Shown: piece by piece, positions 52,029-60,745 of the stretch | How positions within the stretch are numbered: position 1 is the stretch's first letter | How the letters are laid out: each line of letters opens with the position of its first letter | Assembly: GCA_021733925.1 (NCBI GenBank) | Contig: JAIPJY010000003.1 | Coordinates: 1-64,000 of the forward strand | Length of the DNA stretch: 64,000 nucleotides | Direction of reading: 5' to 3' | DNA from: Prosthecobacter sp. | GTDB lineage: Bacteria > Verrucomicrobiota > Verrucomicrobiia > Verrucomicrobiales > Verrucomicrobiaceae | Notes under the pieces: model-generated | What the model was told of the DNA's origin: nothing | The model's database searches: none | Seen by the model: only the letters and a program-made list of their open reading frames with translations | Made by a program: the position numbers and the translations under genes

Positions 52029-53252
52029 TCAAACGACGATGGCGCTTGCCACAATCTCCGCAGCGAGCCCGGGAATCTTCGCGAGGGTTCTGGCAGGCGT
52101 GTCGCGCATTGCCGGCACATGCAGTGTGTCATTTCCCAAGCTGTGAAGGAGACGGTCCAGGGCCTGGCCGAATGCGGTGACTGCGGCGCTTTCCTCCGCT
52201 GCGTCATGACGTAAGTCGTTTAACAGCGCCACGTGCTCATAGCGCTGCAGCCATTCGTTGGCGCGGGGACGGTAGCGCTCGATGATCAGACGCATGAGAC
52301 TTTCAGCGGAGCGGGGCTCGGCTTCGCGCAGCACCTGATAGACGAGGCAGCGGGCGACATCTGCCGCTGCCGTGATCAGTCCCGGTTCGTTGACCCCGAT
52401 TTGGTCGTGAGCGAGGCTGCGGTGGCGGTGCTCGAAATGAAAGCCCAGATCCACCTGGCACTGCTGCTCACCGGGCAGATGACGGAAGGCTTCACAGAGA
52501 AGGGCAATTTCCAGGCCCCAGCCGCCGGGCAGGCAAAAGCATTCCAGCGCCTGCATGTCGGCGGCAAATTCACCTGAGAGCGGGTAGCGGAAGCTGTCGA
52601 GATGTTCGAGCAGCGGCTTCGAGCCCAGCACGTCACGGCAGGCCTGGATCAGGGGAAAGATCAGCAGTCGCGTCACCCGGCCATAAAGTCGATCCGACAC
52701 ACGGCTGTAGTAGCCTTTGGCAAACCGATAATTCATGCGCGGATGCAGCAGCGGGTAGCTGAGCCGCCACAGTAGATCGCGGCTGTAGTTCAGGATGTCC
52801 GTGTCATGGCTGACGATGACGCCGCCAAAATTGAGCGCATGCATGTAGGCGATGCCCATCCAAATGTTTGAGCCTTTGCCCGCATGCGGTCCGGCGAGTC
52901 CGGCCTGATCCATGCGTTGGTAGACCTCTGTGAGCTGCGGCCCGTCGTTCCAGAGTACGTGGGCAGTTTTGCCGCGCAGATTTTTGCGGATCAGCATCAG
53001 GGCGCGCTCGAGTTCGGCGGCGTCCATGCCATTCATGCTCAGGATCACCTCGGAGATGTGCCCGGCCTGGGAGACTTCTTCCAGAATGCGCGGCAGGGCA
53101 GGGCGCTCGCATTCGGCATAAAGTGCGGGCAGCAGCAGCGCCACAGGCTTGTCCTGCGCCCAGTCGAGCATCTCGGATTCGCGTGCGGAGCTGTCCGCAT
53201 GGGCCAGATGATGGAGTGTGGGCACGCGTGCGTGCTGATAAAAATCTGCCAT
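52029..53252 (-). CDS. Family-2-like glycosyltransferase (glucosyl-3-phosphoglycerate synthase-like)
   Basis: 407 residues from the ATG at 53252 (MADFYQHARVPTLHHL; seven extra in-frame codons upstream are possible). A GT-A fold: ALLLPALYAECERPALPRIL, ISEVILSMNGMD, GKGSNIWMGIAYMHAL and the metal-binding VSHDTDILNYSRD. FCLPGGWGLEIALLCEAF and DLGFHFEHRHRSL resemble GpgS/MpgS (GT81) enzymes that make glucosylglycerate precursors, a compatible-solute pathway. The specific product is inferred. Confidence 0.8.
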   Translation of the reverse strand: MADFYQHARVPTLHHLAHADSSARESEMLDWAQDKPVALLLPALYAECERPALPRILEEVSQAGHISEVILSMNGMDAAELERALMLIRKNLRGKTAHVLWNDGPQLTEVYQRMDQAGLAGPHAGKGSNIWMGIAYMHALNFGGVIVSHDTDILNYSRDLLWRLSYPLLHPRMNYRFAKGYYSRVSDRLYGRVTRLLIFPLIQACRDVLGSKPLLEHLDSFRYPLSGEFAADMQALECFCLPGGWGLEIALLCEAFRHLPGEQQCQVDLGFHFEHRHRSLAHDQIGVNEPGLITAAADVARCLVYQVLREAEPRSAESLMRLIIERYRPRANEWLQRYEHVALLNDLRHDAAEESAAVTAFGQALDRLLHSLGNDTLHVPAMRDTPARTLAKIPGLAAEIVASAIVV

Positions 53253-53308
53253 GGGGGTTGGAGAAGCCCTCAATTACACAGGCACTGCGCTGCGTGAAAC
53301 AAAAATGT

Positions 53309-54196
53309 TCAAATCTGCACGGCGCTGTCGCTGTTGTCCGAGTGATGCCTTTCGGCACGGTCGCCTTCGTCTCCATTGAGGGCCAGTGTTTCCGCCTCGG
53401 GGTCGAGTTCCACTGTTTCCGCCTCGATTTCGATTTCCTGCCGCCATTTGCGCGACACCCACGGGCGCACCAAGCCATAGAGCAGATAGCTGACGAAGAG
53501 CACCGCAGGCATCCAGTGCCAGTTCATCACGGTGAAGGCGATGACGAAGATAGTCACCAATACCCAGTGAAAGGAGCGCTTCGTGCGCCAGTTCACCGCC
53601 TTGAAGCTCGGGTATTCCAAATTGCTTACCATCAGGTAGGAGAGCAGCGCCATCAGGCCCGCCAACACGTACTTCCAGTTGCCGATTTCCTTCTCGTTGC
53701 TGTCCAGCCAGATGATCAGCAGGGTCAGGGAGGAGATCACGCCTGCCGCCGCCGGGATGGGGCAGCCGCGGAAACCTTTCATGCTGCTCTTTACATCCGC
53801 CGCCGCAAGGCAGTTGAACCGAGCCAGCCGCATGGCTCCGCATACCAGATAAACGCACGAAATCAGCCAGCCGAGCCCTTTAGGGGTGTCGATTTCCTTC
53901 AGCACGATGTCATGCACCAGCAGTGCCGGCGCCACACCGAAGGACACGATGTCCGCCAGAGAGTCCAGTTCCCGTCCAAACGGGCTTTCCGTGCCGCCCA
54001 TGCGCGCCACGCGACCATCCAGCGCATCAAACAGGCAGGCCAGCAGGATGAAAACGATGGCATAGTGGTAATGCTGGTTCATCGACAGATGCCGTCCGTC
54101 AAAAATCTCCAGAATCGCGACGAAACCGCAGAGAATATTCCCCGCCGTCATCAGCGTGGGCAGGACCGGGATGCGTGGCTCTAGATCATGAGACAT
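53309..54196 (-). CDS. pssA: CDP-diacylglycerol--serine O-phosphatidyltransferase
   Basis: 295 residues from the ATG at 54196 (MSHDLEPRIPVLPTLMTAGNILCG). The CDP-alcohol phosphatidyltransferase motif is complete: DGRVAR, then G and ELDSLAD with both aspartates. About 7-8 transmembrane helices, consistent with membrane phosphatidylserine synthesis, first step toward phosphatidylethanolamine. The C-terminal 35 residues form an acidic tail (EIEIEAETVELDPEAETL), longer than usual. Confidence 0.93.
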   Translation of the reverse strand: MSHDLEPRIPVLPTLMTAGNILCGFVAILEIFDGRHLSMNQHYHYAIVFILLACLFDALDGRVARMGGTESPFGRELDSLADIVSFGVAPALLVHDIVLKEIDTPKGLGWLISCVYLVCGAMRLARFNCLAAADVKSSMKGFRGCPIPAAAGVISSLTLLIIWLDSNEKEIGNWKYVLAGLMALLSYLMVSNLEYPSFKAVNWRTKRSFHWVLVTIFVIAFTVMNWHWMPAVLFVSYLLYGLVRPWVSRKWRQEIEIEAETVELDPEAETLALNGDEGDRAERHHSDNSDSAVQI

Positions 54197-54380
54197 GGAG
54201 GCTAAGGTGAACGCAGAATGCGGAATGTCGAATGACGAAATAGCGGGCTTGGGGTATTGGCAGCGGGCTTGCAATGGGTGGTTTTGCCGTTATGGCATTA
54301 CTCACGCGCTCAGGATGGCTGGGATGAACCCCACTTTGCCAGCTACTGCGCCGCGTGCTTTGTCCGACTGTTTTTCCACC

Positions 54381-54944
54381 ATGCCCACTGCTGAACTTCC
54401 GCCGCTGTCCGGCGACATGACCATGAGCCAGGTGCTCCAGGCTTACCCTGGTGCGCAGCGGGCTTTGTTTGCGCGTTACCACATCGGCGGCTGCCGCAGC
54501 TGTGGCTTTCAGCCGGGCGAGACGCTGGCGCAGGTGTGCGAGCGGAATGAAAACATCCCCGTGGCTGAAGCTGTGGGGCATATTCAGGAAAGCCATAAGG
54601 GCGATACTTCGCTGCAAATCTCCCCGCAGGAACTGGAAGTGCTGCTGCGTAACAAGCCGGATCTTGTGCTGCTGGACGTCCGTACGCGTGAGGAGCATGA
54701 GGCCGTGACGCTTCCCGGAGCGCGATTGCTGACGCAGGAACTGGTGCAAGAAATCTTCACCAGCGGTGACAAGACGCAGACGCTGGTGCTTTACGACCAT
54801 ACTGGCTCACGCTCGCTGGATGCTGCGGCGTATTTCATCGGCCATGGGTTTGGCGAAACGAAATGCCTCACCGGCGGGATTGACGCTTACAGCAGTGAGG
54901 TTGATCCAAGCCTGCCACGCTATCGTATCGAAATCGAAGATTGA
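54381..54944 (+). CDS. DUF1858-rhodanese-like protein lacking the catalytic cysteine
   Basis: 187 residues from the ATG at 54381; a longer frame to 54195 looks non-coding. N-terminal DUF1858-type region (MTMSQVLQAYPGAQRALF, then GGCRSCGFQPGETLAQVC with C38, C41, C53). The C-terminal rhodanese fold (VLLDVRTREEHEAV, LYDHTGSRSLDAAAYFIGHGF, LTGGIDAY) has the active-site loop cysteine replaced. Probably a sulfur- or cofactor-binding accessory for the adjacent Fe-S scaffold gene, 9 bp downstream. Confidence 0.82.
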   Translation: MPTAELPPLSGDMTMSQVLQAYPGAQRALFARYHIGGCRSCGFQPGETLAQVCERNENIPVAEAVGHIQESHKGDTSLQISPQELEVLLRNKPDLVLLDVRTREEHEAVTLPGARLLTQELVQEIFTSGDKTQTLVLYDHTGSRSLDAAAYFIGHGFGETKCLTGGIDAYSSEVDPSLPRYRIEIED

Positions 54945-54953
54945 ATCACGACC

Positions 54954-55436
54954 ATGGACGAAGCCGCACTCCAGCAAGCCCTCACAGACACCCAGAACCT
55001 GGGTGAAATGCCTGATGCCGATGCCGTGGGCACCGTGGGCAGTCCTGACTGCGGGGACATGGTGCGTCTGTGGATCAAATACAAAGAGAAGGACGGCAAG
55101 AAGGTCATCGACAAGGCCAGTTTTCAGAGCTTCGGCTGCCAGACGGCCATCGCGGTGGCCAGCATTGCCACTGAACTGATTCGGGGCAAAACGAAGGAGG
55201 AAGCGCTGTCCATGTCTGCTGAGGAGCTCAGCAAGCCGCTTGGACCGCTGCCGCCCATGAAGATCCACTGCGGCCAGATGGTGGAAGGCGCGCTGCGTGC
55301 CGCCCTCGAAGCCGAAAACAAACCTGCGGCGAGTTCTGCAGCTCCTGTCGTTTCCGATCAATCCGGCACCCTCGCGGATGCGCTGACCGCTGCTGGTAAA
55401 ACGCAGGGTAAAATCAAAATCGTCCTCACGAGCTAG
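54954..55436 (+). CDS. NifU/IscU-like iron-sulfur cluster scaffold
   Basis: A 160-residue protein with the three scaffold cysteines C33 (GSPDCGD, with D35), C62 (SFGCQTAI) and C106 (KIHCGQM), the IscU/NifU-N layout. The last 45 residues form a linker plus a basic tail. It assembles transient Fe-S clusters for transfer to apoproteins. Lies between the rhodanese-like protein and SufT in a likely three-gene operon. Confidence 0.9.
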   Translation: MDEAALQQALTDTQNLGEMPDADAVGTVGSPDCGDMVRLWIKYKEKDGKKVIDKASFQSFGCQTAIAVASIATELIRGKTKEEALSMSAEELSKPLGPLPPMKIHCGQMVEGALRAALEAENKPAASSAAPVVSDQSGTLADALTAAGKTQGKIKIVLTS

Positions 55437-55466
55437 TCTCTACATTCCTCCATTCTCATTTCCCCC

Positions 55467-56024
55467 ATGCACTCCTCCCTTGAACTCAAACGTGAAGTCG
55501 ATGCCGTCCAGATTCCCAGTGGTGATCTGATCAAACTGCCGCTCGGCATGAAGGTCATCATTACCCAGTCGCTCGGCGGCACCTACACCGTGGCCACGGA
55601 TTTCGGCCTCGCCCGTATTCAGTCAGGTGATGTGGATGCGCTGGGCATCGATCCTGAAGCGAGCAAGAAGGAGCAGGACAGCAGCTCCTCGAACATCCCT
55701 GGCGATGTCAGCGATCTCGAAGGTCAGGTGTGGAACCAGCTCAAAAATGTCTATGATCCGGAAATTCCGGTCAACATCGTCGATCTCGGCCTCGTCTATG
55801 ACTGCAAGGTCGAAGCTGACGCCGAAGGCAAAAACAAAGCCATCGTGAAGATGACCCTCACCGCCCCCGGTTGCGGCATGGGCCCGACGATTGCCGCCGA
55901 TGCGCAAAGCCGCATTATGACCATCGAGGACATGGACGATGCGGCCGTTGAACTCGTCTGGGATCCTGCGTGGAATCAGGGGATGATCAGCGTCGAGGGG
56001 AAGATGAAGCTGGGGATGATCTGA
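55467..56024 (+). CDS. sufT: Putative Fe-S cluster assembly protein SufT
   Basis: 185 residues. The N-terminus (LKREVDAVQIPSGDLIKLPLGMKVIITQSLGGTYTVATD) is the SufT-specific extension. The C-terminal MIP18/DUF59 domain contains VYDPEIPVNIVDLGLVYDC and LTAPGCGMGPTIAADAQ with the functional cysteine. SufT-type proteins assist maturation of 4Fe-4S proteins. 30 bp after the scaffold gene. Confidence 0.92.
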   Translation: MHSSLELKREVDAVQIPSGDLIKLPLGMKVIITQSLGGTYTVATDFGLARIQSGDVDALGIDPEASKKEQDSSSSNIPGDVSDLEGQVWNQLKNVYDPEIPVNIVDLGLVYDCKVEADAEGKNKAIVKMTLTAPGCGMGPTIAADAQSRIMTIEDMDDAAVELVWDPAWNQGMISVEGKMKLGMI

Positions 56025-56091
56025 GGGGGGCGGCATCAGGACCGGTTCGCACTCATTTGCGGAAAATCCTTTGTTCCCACCTTTCAAGCAG

Positions 56092-56226
56092 ATGAGCCAG
56101 TCGAATCAAACGCTACGACTTCTTGTTTTGGCGTCAGTAATCATGCTCTTGATGGGCTGTGATGGCGTCTCAGGCTGTGACTATCCTCGTATCAATGTGA
56201 AATGGCGACGTGTAAGCTCGTTCTGA
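56092..56226 (+). CDS. Possible 44-residue lipoprotein
   Basis: ATG at 56092: a polar start (MSQSNQTLR), a hydrophobic run (LLVLASVIMLLMG) and a lipobox-like LMGC with acceptor C20, then 24 residues. Length is small, no relatives recognised. The rest of the gap 56227-56361 contains an imperfect palindrome around 56305-56330 and no gene. Confidence 0.35.
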   Translation: MSQSNQTLRLLVLASVIMLLMGCDGVSGCDYPRINVKWRRVSSF

Positions 56227-56331
56227 GCACGTATTCGATAAAGGCAAGCCCCGCTAATTAAGGGGGGGGCGTGCCGTTCGCGGCTGGCGAGAGAGCGGCG
56301 GCCCGTCCTTCGCTCTTCGAGCTACGGAGGG

Positions 56332-56363
56332 CATTCTTCTCCTTCTTGGGGCTGCGAAGAATG
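56332..56363 (-). terminator. Inverted repeat just 3' of tRNA-Ser
   Basis: CATTCTTC (56332-56339) and GAAGAATG (56356-56363) form an 8-bp stem touching the tRNA CCA end in the direction of transcription. A candidate terminator or processing stem; no clear T tract. Confidence 0.35.
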
Positions 56364-56451
56364 GCGGACAGGGAGGGATTCGAACCCTCGGTACCGATTA
56401 AGGTACACACGCTTTCCAGGCGTGCTCATTAGACCACTCTGACACCTGTCC
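56362..56451 (-). tRNA. tRNA-Ser (anticodon GGA)
   Basis: A 90-nt class II tRNA on the minus strand. GGACAGG pairs with CCTGTCC; discriminator G, encoded CCA. The anticodon arm ACGCC-TGGAA-AGCGT shows GGA, there is a long variable arm (GTACC..GGTAC) and the T-loop is TTCGAAT. Confidence 0.96.
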
Positions 56452-56535
56452 AAATTTCTTGCTCCGGCAAAAGGAGAGCGCGGAGTGTGGCGCAGTCGGG
56501 GAGACAGGCAAGCGATTTTGCCCGTTGATTTTCAC

Positions 56536-56859
56536 TCAGTTGGCTGGCTGGTCCGACTTCTTCCAGTCATGCACGATGTAAGTCGTGGCGGAGGTGCCGA
56601 GGGCTGCGACGGCCTGCTCCTTGGTCAAGGAGGGGGAAGTGGAGGTGACGGTGACTTTTTGGGTGCCGGGTTTGTCTCCGGGAACAATCTGCACCTTGGA
56701 GACGCCGTCGAGCTTGGTGAAGGAGGCGGTGACATGGTCCTTGCAGCCGGCGCAGACCATGCCGGTCATTTCGGCGATGTAGCTGACGGGGGCGTCTGCG
56801 GCCATGGCAGGGGCGGCGAAGAGGGCTAAAAGGGCGAAAAAGAAAGCGGAGCGTGTCAT
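56536..56859 (-). CDS. Periplasmic heavy-metal-associated (HMA) domain protein
   Basis: 107 residues: signal peptide (MTRSAFFFALLALFAAPAMA), then an HMA ferredoxin-like fold with MVCAGCKDHVTASFTKLDGV (CxxC at 36-39) and a TTYIVHDW C-terminus. Probably a soluble Cu(I)/metal-binding chaperone outside the cytoplasm. Divergent from the next gene with 147 bp between starts. Confidence 0.88.
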   Translation of the reverse strand: MTRSAFFFALLALFAAPAMAADAPVSYIAEMTGMVCAGCKDHVTASFTKLDGVSKVQIVPGDKPGTQKVTVTSTSPSLTKEQAVAALGTSATTYIVHDWKKSDQPAN

Positions 56860-57006
56860 AAGCGGATGGGGTGGAAAGAGATATACGATGACTTTGTGCA
56901 GCCAAGTCCAAGTTTCTGCTGAGATGAAACGTTGGAAGGGAGAATTTTTGCAGATAAAGATTTTTCCTGCATCCATTCGCGTTTTGCCTTGTTTATTTTT
57001 CCGACC

Positions 57007-58095
57007 ATGAAATTGACTCAACTCCTGCCTCTGCTGGCCTTGGTGCTGGCATATCCCGCCAGTGCGCAAACTCCTGCTGCTGAACCTGAGAAATCCGAAA
57101 GCAAGGTGATTCTCACTCCGGCTCAAACGGAGCACATCCTCAAGGAATTGGAAAAGGTGGAGGCGCAAATTGGCAAGGGCAGGGGCTCCGTCTTTAGTAC
57201 GGCCCTGGCAAAGTTCCGTGAGGGAATGGCCAGTCCGGCGGCTGCTCTGGCGCTGTATTTGGATTGCTACAAGCTGGAGCACTTTGACCGTAAGAATCTG
57301 AAGCAGACAGATTTCATGGACTGGCGGAACAAGAATGAGGCAAATCTGAAGGATGAGGATTTCAAACGGGCGCTGTGGCTGCAGCTTGAGTATCTTGTGC
57401 TAACGATTCAGGCGCAGGAGATTGATGAACCGAGGGAAATGGCTCCGATCGTAACCTCGGTGCAGGCCTTTTTGGCCAAGGCCATTACTGCCGTGCAGGG
57501 AGCCACCACTCATTCGGCCTCAGGGGCCGTGACGGACAAGGACGTAAAGGGTGGCGGCCAAGGGGGCGGCGGTGGAGGACGTAGAGGCGGTGGTGGCGGC
57601 AATAACGTGCCTGCGGGAGACATCATGGGTACCCTGCGGCAGTCCGTGGCAAGTTCTGAATTTGCCAAGGCTTACTCGCTGGAGGACTTCCTGAAGCGGG
57701 ATGAGTGGGAGTATCAGCCTCTGAATGTCAGGGGCATCTATTCCAACATTGTTTTTCCGTATTACCTGGCGGAAAAGCCCACAGACCTGCCAGTTCAGTG
57801 GGATTCTCGCATCAGTGCGGAGGTTGCAATGCAAAAGGCCATCAAGAGTGAAACTGAGTTCGATGAATATTATAAAGATGCCGGCCCGCGCATGACCTGG
57901 GAAAAGAACAACTACCTCGTGCAGCGCAATGTCGCTCCGGTCATTGCGCTGGCAGACATGTTGAAGGTTATCCAGAACTACCCGAGCCATCCAGATGCCA
58001 TGAACTGGTTGAAGGAGTTTCGTGAACTGGTCAAAGAAGTCTCCGAGCCTACTGAGGAAGCGGCTGCGGTGGAAAAACCCGTCGGCTCGCAGTAG
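57007..58095 (+). CDS. Secreted hypothetical protein with Gly-rich central linker
   Basis: 362 residues from the ATG at 57007 (signal peptide ending YPASAQ). The N-terminal helical half (about 30-165) and C-terminal half (about 200-345) are joined by a glycine-rich stretch with arginines at about 180-200. SLEDFLKRDEWEYQPLNVRGIYSNIVFPYYL is a distinctive block. I do not recognise the family. A PVC-specific envelope protein is plausible. Confidence 0.82.
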   Translation: MKLTQLLPLLALVLAYPASAQTPAAEPEKSESKVILTPAQTEHILKELEKVEAQIGKGRGSVFSTALAKFREGMASPAAALALYLDCYKLEHFDRKNLKQTDFMDWRNKNEANLKDEDFKRALWLQLEYLVLTIQAQEIDEPREMAPIVTSVQAFLAKAITAVQGATTHSASGAVTDKDVKGGGQGGGGGGRRGGGGGNNVPAGDIMGTLRQSVASSEFAKAYSLEDFLKRDEWEYQPLNVRGIYSNIVFPYYLAEKPTDLPVQWDSRISAEVAMQKAIKSETEFDEYYKDAGPRMTWEKNNYLVQRNVAPVIALADMLKVIQNYPSHPDAMNWLKEFRELVKEVSEPTEEAAAVEKPVGSQ

Positions 58096-58109
58096 CGTCA
58101 TCGCTTCAC

Positions 58110-58478
58110 ATGACCCGCTGGCTTGCATCGGTGCTCCGCAGCTTTGGTCCTGCGCTGGCAGGGCTGCTGTGGGCGCTGAAAACGCAGCGCAATCTGCAGG
58201 TGCATGCCATCGCCACGGTGTTGGTGGGGGGCTTGGGCCTCTGGCTGCAACTGGAGGCGTGGGAATGGTGCGTAGTGCTGCTGGCTGTTGGTCTGGTTTG
58301 GGCGACGGAATTGCTGAATACGGCGATCGAGGTGCTGGCGGATCGCGTGAGCAAGGAGCGTGAGGAACCCATCCGTCTGGCCAAGGATGCAGCCGCCGCG
58401 GCGGTGCTGGTGGCGGCGCTTGCGGCGCTGGGAGTGGGTTTGGTGGTCTTTGTGCCGAAACTCTGGCGCTTGATTTGA
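58110..58478 (+). CDS. dgkA: Diacylglycerol kinase (undecaprenol/DAG kinase type)
   Basis: A 122-residue membrane enzyme with three transmembrane helices. ATELLNTAIEVLAD contains the catalytic glutamates (ELLNTAIE), and LAKDAAAAAVLVAALAA is the third conserved block. Phosphorylates diacylglycerol or undecaprenol in the inner membrane. Starts 14 bp after the previous stop. Confidence 0.93.
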   Translation: MTRWLASVLRSFGPALAGLLWALKTQRNLQVHAIATVLVGGLGLWLQLEAWEWCVVLLAVGLVWATELLNTAIEVLADRVSKEREEPIRLAKDAAAAAVLVAALAALGVGLVVFVPKLWRLI

Positions 58479-58569
58479 GAATATTCCGCCGCCGCCTTGA
58501 CGCAGCGAAGCACACTTCTATGATGCGGCGCGTTCACGCACCCCCAAAACTTTTACCGAATTCATCCCG

Positions 58570-59478
58570 ATGGCCATTCTCGTTGAAACTGACACCCGCA
58601 TTCTTGTTCAAGGTATCACCGGAGATTTCGGCTCGCGCCATGCGAAGGCTTCCATCGACTACGGCACACAGCTGGTGGCTGGCGTGACGCCGGGCAAAGG
58701 TGGTCAAGTTTTTGAGCACAGTGGCAAGAAAGTGCCGGTGTTTGACACCGTGGCTGAAGCGGCCCGTGAAACCGGCGCGACGGTGAGTGTGATCTTTGTG
58801 CCGCCTCCATTTGCCGCGGATGCGATCCTCGAAGGCGTGGATGCCGGGCTCGATCTCGTGGTGGCCATCACCGAAGGCATTCCGGTCAATGACATGATCA
58901 GGGTCAAGGCCGCCATGAAAGGCAGCAAGACGCGCCTTATTGGCCCGAACTGCCCCGGTCTCGTGACTCCGGGCTTCGGCGACAAATCACATGGCGGCTG
59001 CCGTATCGGCATCGCTCCAGGTTACATTCACAAGCGTGGCAACGTCGGTGTCGTCAGCCGTTCCGGCACGCTCACTTACGAAGCCGTATGGCAGCTCACG
59101 ACGCGTGGTTATGGTCAGAGCACCTGCGTCGGCATTGGTGGTGATCCGGTGAACGGCACCAACCATCTCGACGTTCTCAAGATGTTCAACGATGATCCTG
59201 AGACCGAAGCCATCATCATGATCGGCGAAATCGGTGGCAACGCCGAAGTGGAAGCGGGTCTCTGGGCCAAAGATAACTGCAAAAAGCCGATCGCTGCCTT
59301 CATTGCCGGGGCCACTGCTCCTCCCGGACGCCGCATGGGTCACGCAGGTGCCATCATCGGTGGTGCAGACGATACTGCAGCAGCGAAGAAGAAGATTCTC
59401 GCTGAATGCGGCATTGCTGTTTCCGACTCACCTGCCGACATGGCCGCCACGCTGCTGAAGTGCTGGGGCAAAGCCTAA
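58570..59478 (+). CDS. sucD: Succinate--CoA ligase, alpha subunit
   Basis: A 302-residue TCA-cycle enzyme subunit. [21 protein letters not shown] (CoA/nucleotide-binding N-domain), [13 protein letters not shown] and GHAGAIIGG with phospho-histidine near H258. ITEGIPV and GEIGGNAE are also diagnostic. The beta-subunit gene sucC, usually adjacent, is not beside it. Confidence 0.95.
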   Translation: MAILVETDTRILVQGITGDFGSRHAKASIDYGTQLVAGVTPGKGGQVFEHSGKKVPVFDTVAEAARETGATVSVIFVPPPFAADAILEGVDAGLDLVVAITEGIPVNDMIRVKAAMKGSKTRLIGPNCPGLVTPGFGDKSHGGCRIGIAPGYIHKRGNVGVVSRSGTLTYEAVWQLTTRGYGQSTCVGIGGDPVNGTNHLDVLKMFNDDPETEAIIMIGEIGGNAEVEAGLWAKDNCKKPIAAFIAGATAPPGRRMGHAGAIIGGADDTAAAKKKILAECGIAVSDSPADMAATLLKCWGKA

Positions 59479-59510
59479 GTTGAGTTGGCAGTGGTTGACG
59501 GTTGTTTGCG

Positions 59511-59558
59511 GTTGTTTCCAATCCGATGAGGCGGCTTTGCCGCTGATTCGGAAACAAC
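59511..59558. terminator. Long imperfect hairpin after sucD
   Basis: GTTGTTTCC (59511-59519) pairs with GGAAACAAC (59550-59558), enclosing an inner GCGGC-TTT-GCCGC stem. It lies 32 bp past the sucD stop, in the gap before convergent genes, so a bidirectional terminator or REP-like element fits. No T tract. Confidence 0.45.
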
Positions 59559-59615
59559 TGTGGTAAACAATCTTAAACGGCGGTCAACTGCCGAAAACCT
59601 TTTGCGGAAGCAGCC

Positions 59616-59996
59616 TCAGTTCCAGAAGTGGAACCACTGGTTCAGCCAGCCAACAACGGCGGCGATGGAACCGAGGACAAGCATGCCTTCGGTGAACATG
59701 CGCAGACGTTCGCTGCGGCGTGCGCGCTGTTTGGCAATGGGGACGCGACGATGACGCGGGGCAGGGGACGAAAGCTCCATGGGAGGAACCATGTTCACGT
59801 TTGCCAGGCGGCGCTGACGTTCAATGCGCGGGGCTGCGGTAATGTAACATTCCAAGCGGTGAATCTCACTGTTCAGTTCATCCGAGCGCTTGGTCAGGCT
59901 GCGTGATTTGCGGCGGGGCGAGACCTCCTCCTTCAATGCCTGGACGGGCTTTGGACGACGTGAGCGGACTTTGCGATTGCCAGAAAACAGAGCCAT
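59616..59996 (-). CDS. Small basic protein with C-terminal membrane anchor
   Basis: 126 residues, very basic (SRRPKPVQ, PRRKSRSLTKRSDE, KQRARRSERLR), with one hydrophobic segment near the C-terminus (MFTEGMLVLGSIAAVVGWLNQWFHFW). Predicted tail-anchored, N-terminus cytoplasmic. No recognised domain. Same orientation and 28 bp after the coiled-coil protein gene. Confidence 0.7.
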   Translation of the reverse strand: MALFSGNRKVRSRRPKPVQALKEEVSPRRKSRSLTKRSDELNSEIHRLECYITAAPRIERQRRLANVNMVPPMELSSPAPRHRRVPIAKQRARRSERLRMFTEGMLVLGSIAAVVGWLNQWFHFWN

Positions 59997-60024
59997 ATGG
60001 ATGAGATGTGAGGGGTTCGCGAAA

Positions 60025-60711
60025 TTAGAACATCAGACGGATCAGCACGATGGCGACAATCACTGTGCCCATCAGCGGAAGGGTGAAAGCAAAGCCTCGG
60101 CGCAGCCAGGTCTGAAGGTCATCGGCATGGGAACCGAAAGAGGGCATCACAGGCGCGTTGGCGTCGTCGAGATTGATGGGGCCTCCGGCGGACACGCCTT
60201 CCTGCGGTCCCATGGCATGGAGACGGCGGATGCCTTTGGCGTAGTCGCCTTCAGCGTCGTCAATGGCGGCCAGAGCGCCGTCGAGTTCTTCACTCACCTG
60301 GGAGCGATGCCATTTCTCCGGCTGGAGGGATTTCAAAATTTCCTGATGGCGGCGGAATTCGTCGTGAATGGTGGCGAGATCTTCGACACGCTTCTGTGCG
60401 TCATAGAGTTCACGTTCGACCAGACTGGCTGACCGGCCGATTTTCTCGACGAGATCACGTTTTCCGGCGACGAACCGCTCCTGCTTGATGCGGAGGGCTT
60501 CGAGATGCTGCTTCTGACGTTCGATTTCTTCCTGCTGGCGCCGGAGTTCCTGCAACTGCTCCTGTGCAGCCTTCACTTTGGAATCGACATTCTCCAGCGA
60601 GGAGGCAACAGCGTGCCCGTCCATGAATTCGGGAGCATCTTCAAAAACGAGGAGATTGTCCTCATTGTGGCCGTTTGCCGTGGCGAGAGCGGGTGCTTTG
60701 CGGGTGATCAT
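60025..60711 (-). CDS. Coiled-coil protein with C-terminal membrane anchor
   Basis: 228 residues. About 40-130 is a charged coiled coil (VKAAQEQLQELRRQQEEIERQ, QHLEALRIKQERFVAGKRDL), then an acidic linker and a terminal helix (FTLPLMGTVIVAIVLIRLMF) leaving almost nothing outside. Probably a tail-anchored cytoplasmic scaffold, working with the next small anchored protein. No named family. Confidence 0.75.
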   Translation of the reverse strand: MITRKAPALATANGHNEDNLLVFEDAPEFMDGHAVASSLENVDSKVKAAQEQLQELRRQQEEIERQKQHLEALRIKQERFVAGKRDLVEKIGRSASLVERELYDAQKRVEDLATIHDEFRRHQEILKSLQPEKWHRSQVSEELDGALAAIDDAEGDYAKGIRRLHAMGPQEGVSAGGPINLDDANAPVMPSFGSHADDLQTWLRRGFAFTLPLMGTVIVAIVLIRLMF

Positions 60712-60745
60712 GGGATTGCTGGAAATTATTTCCAGTATCCAAATA

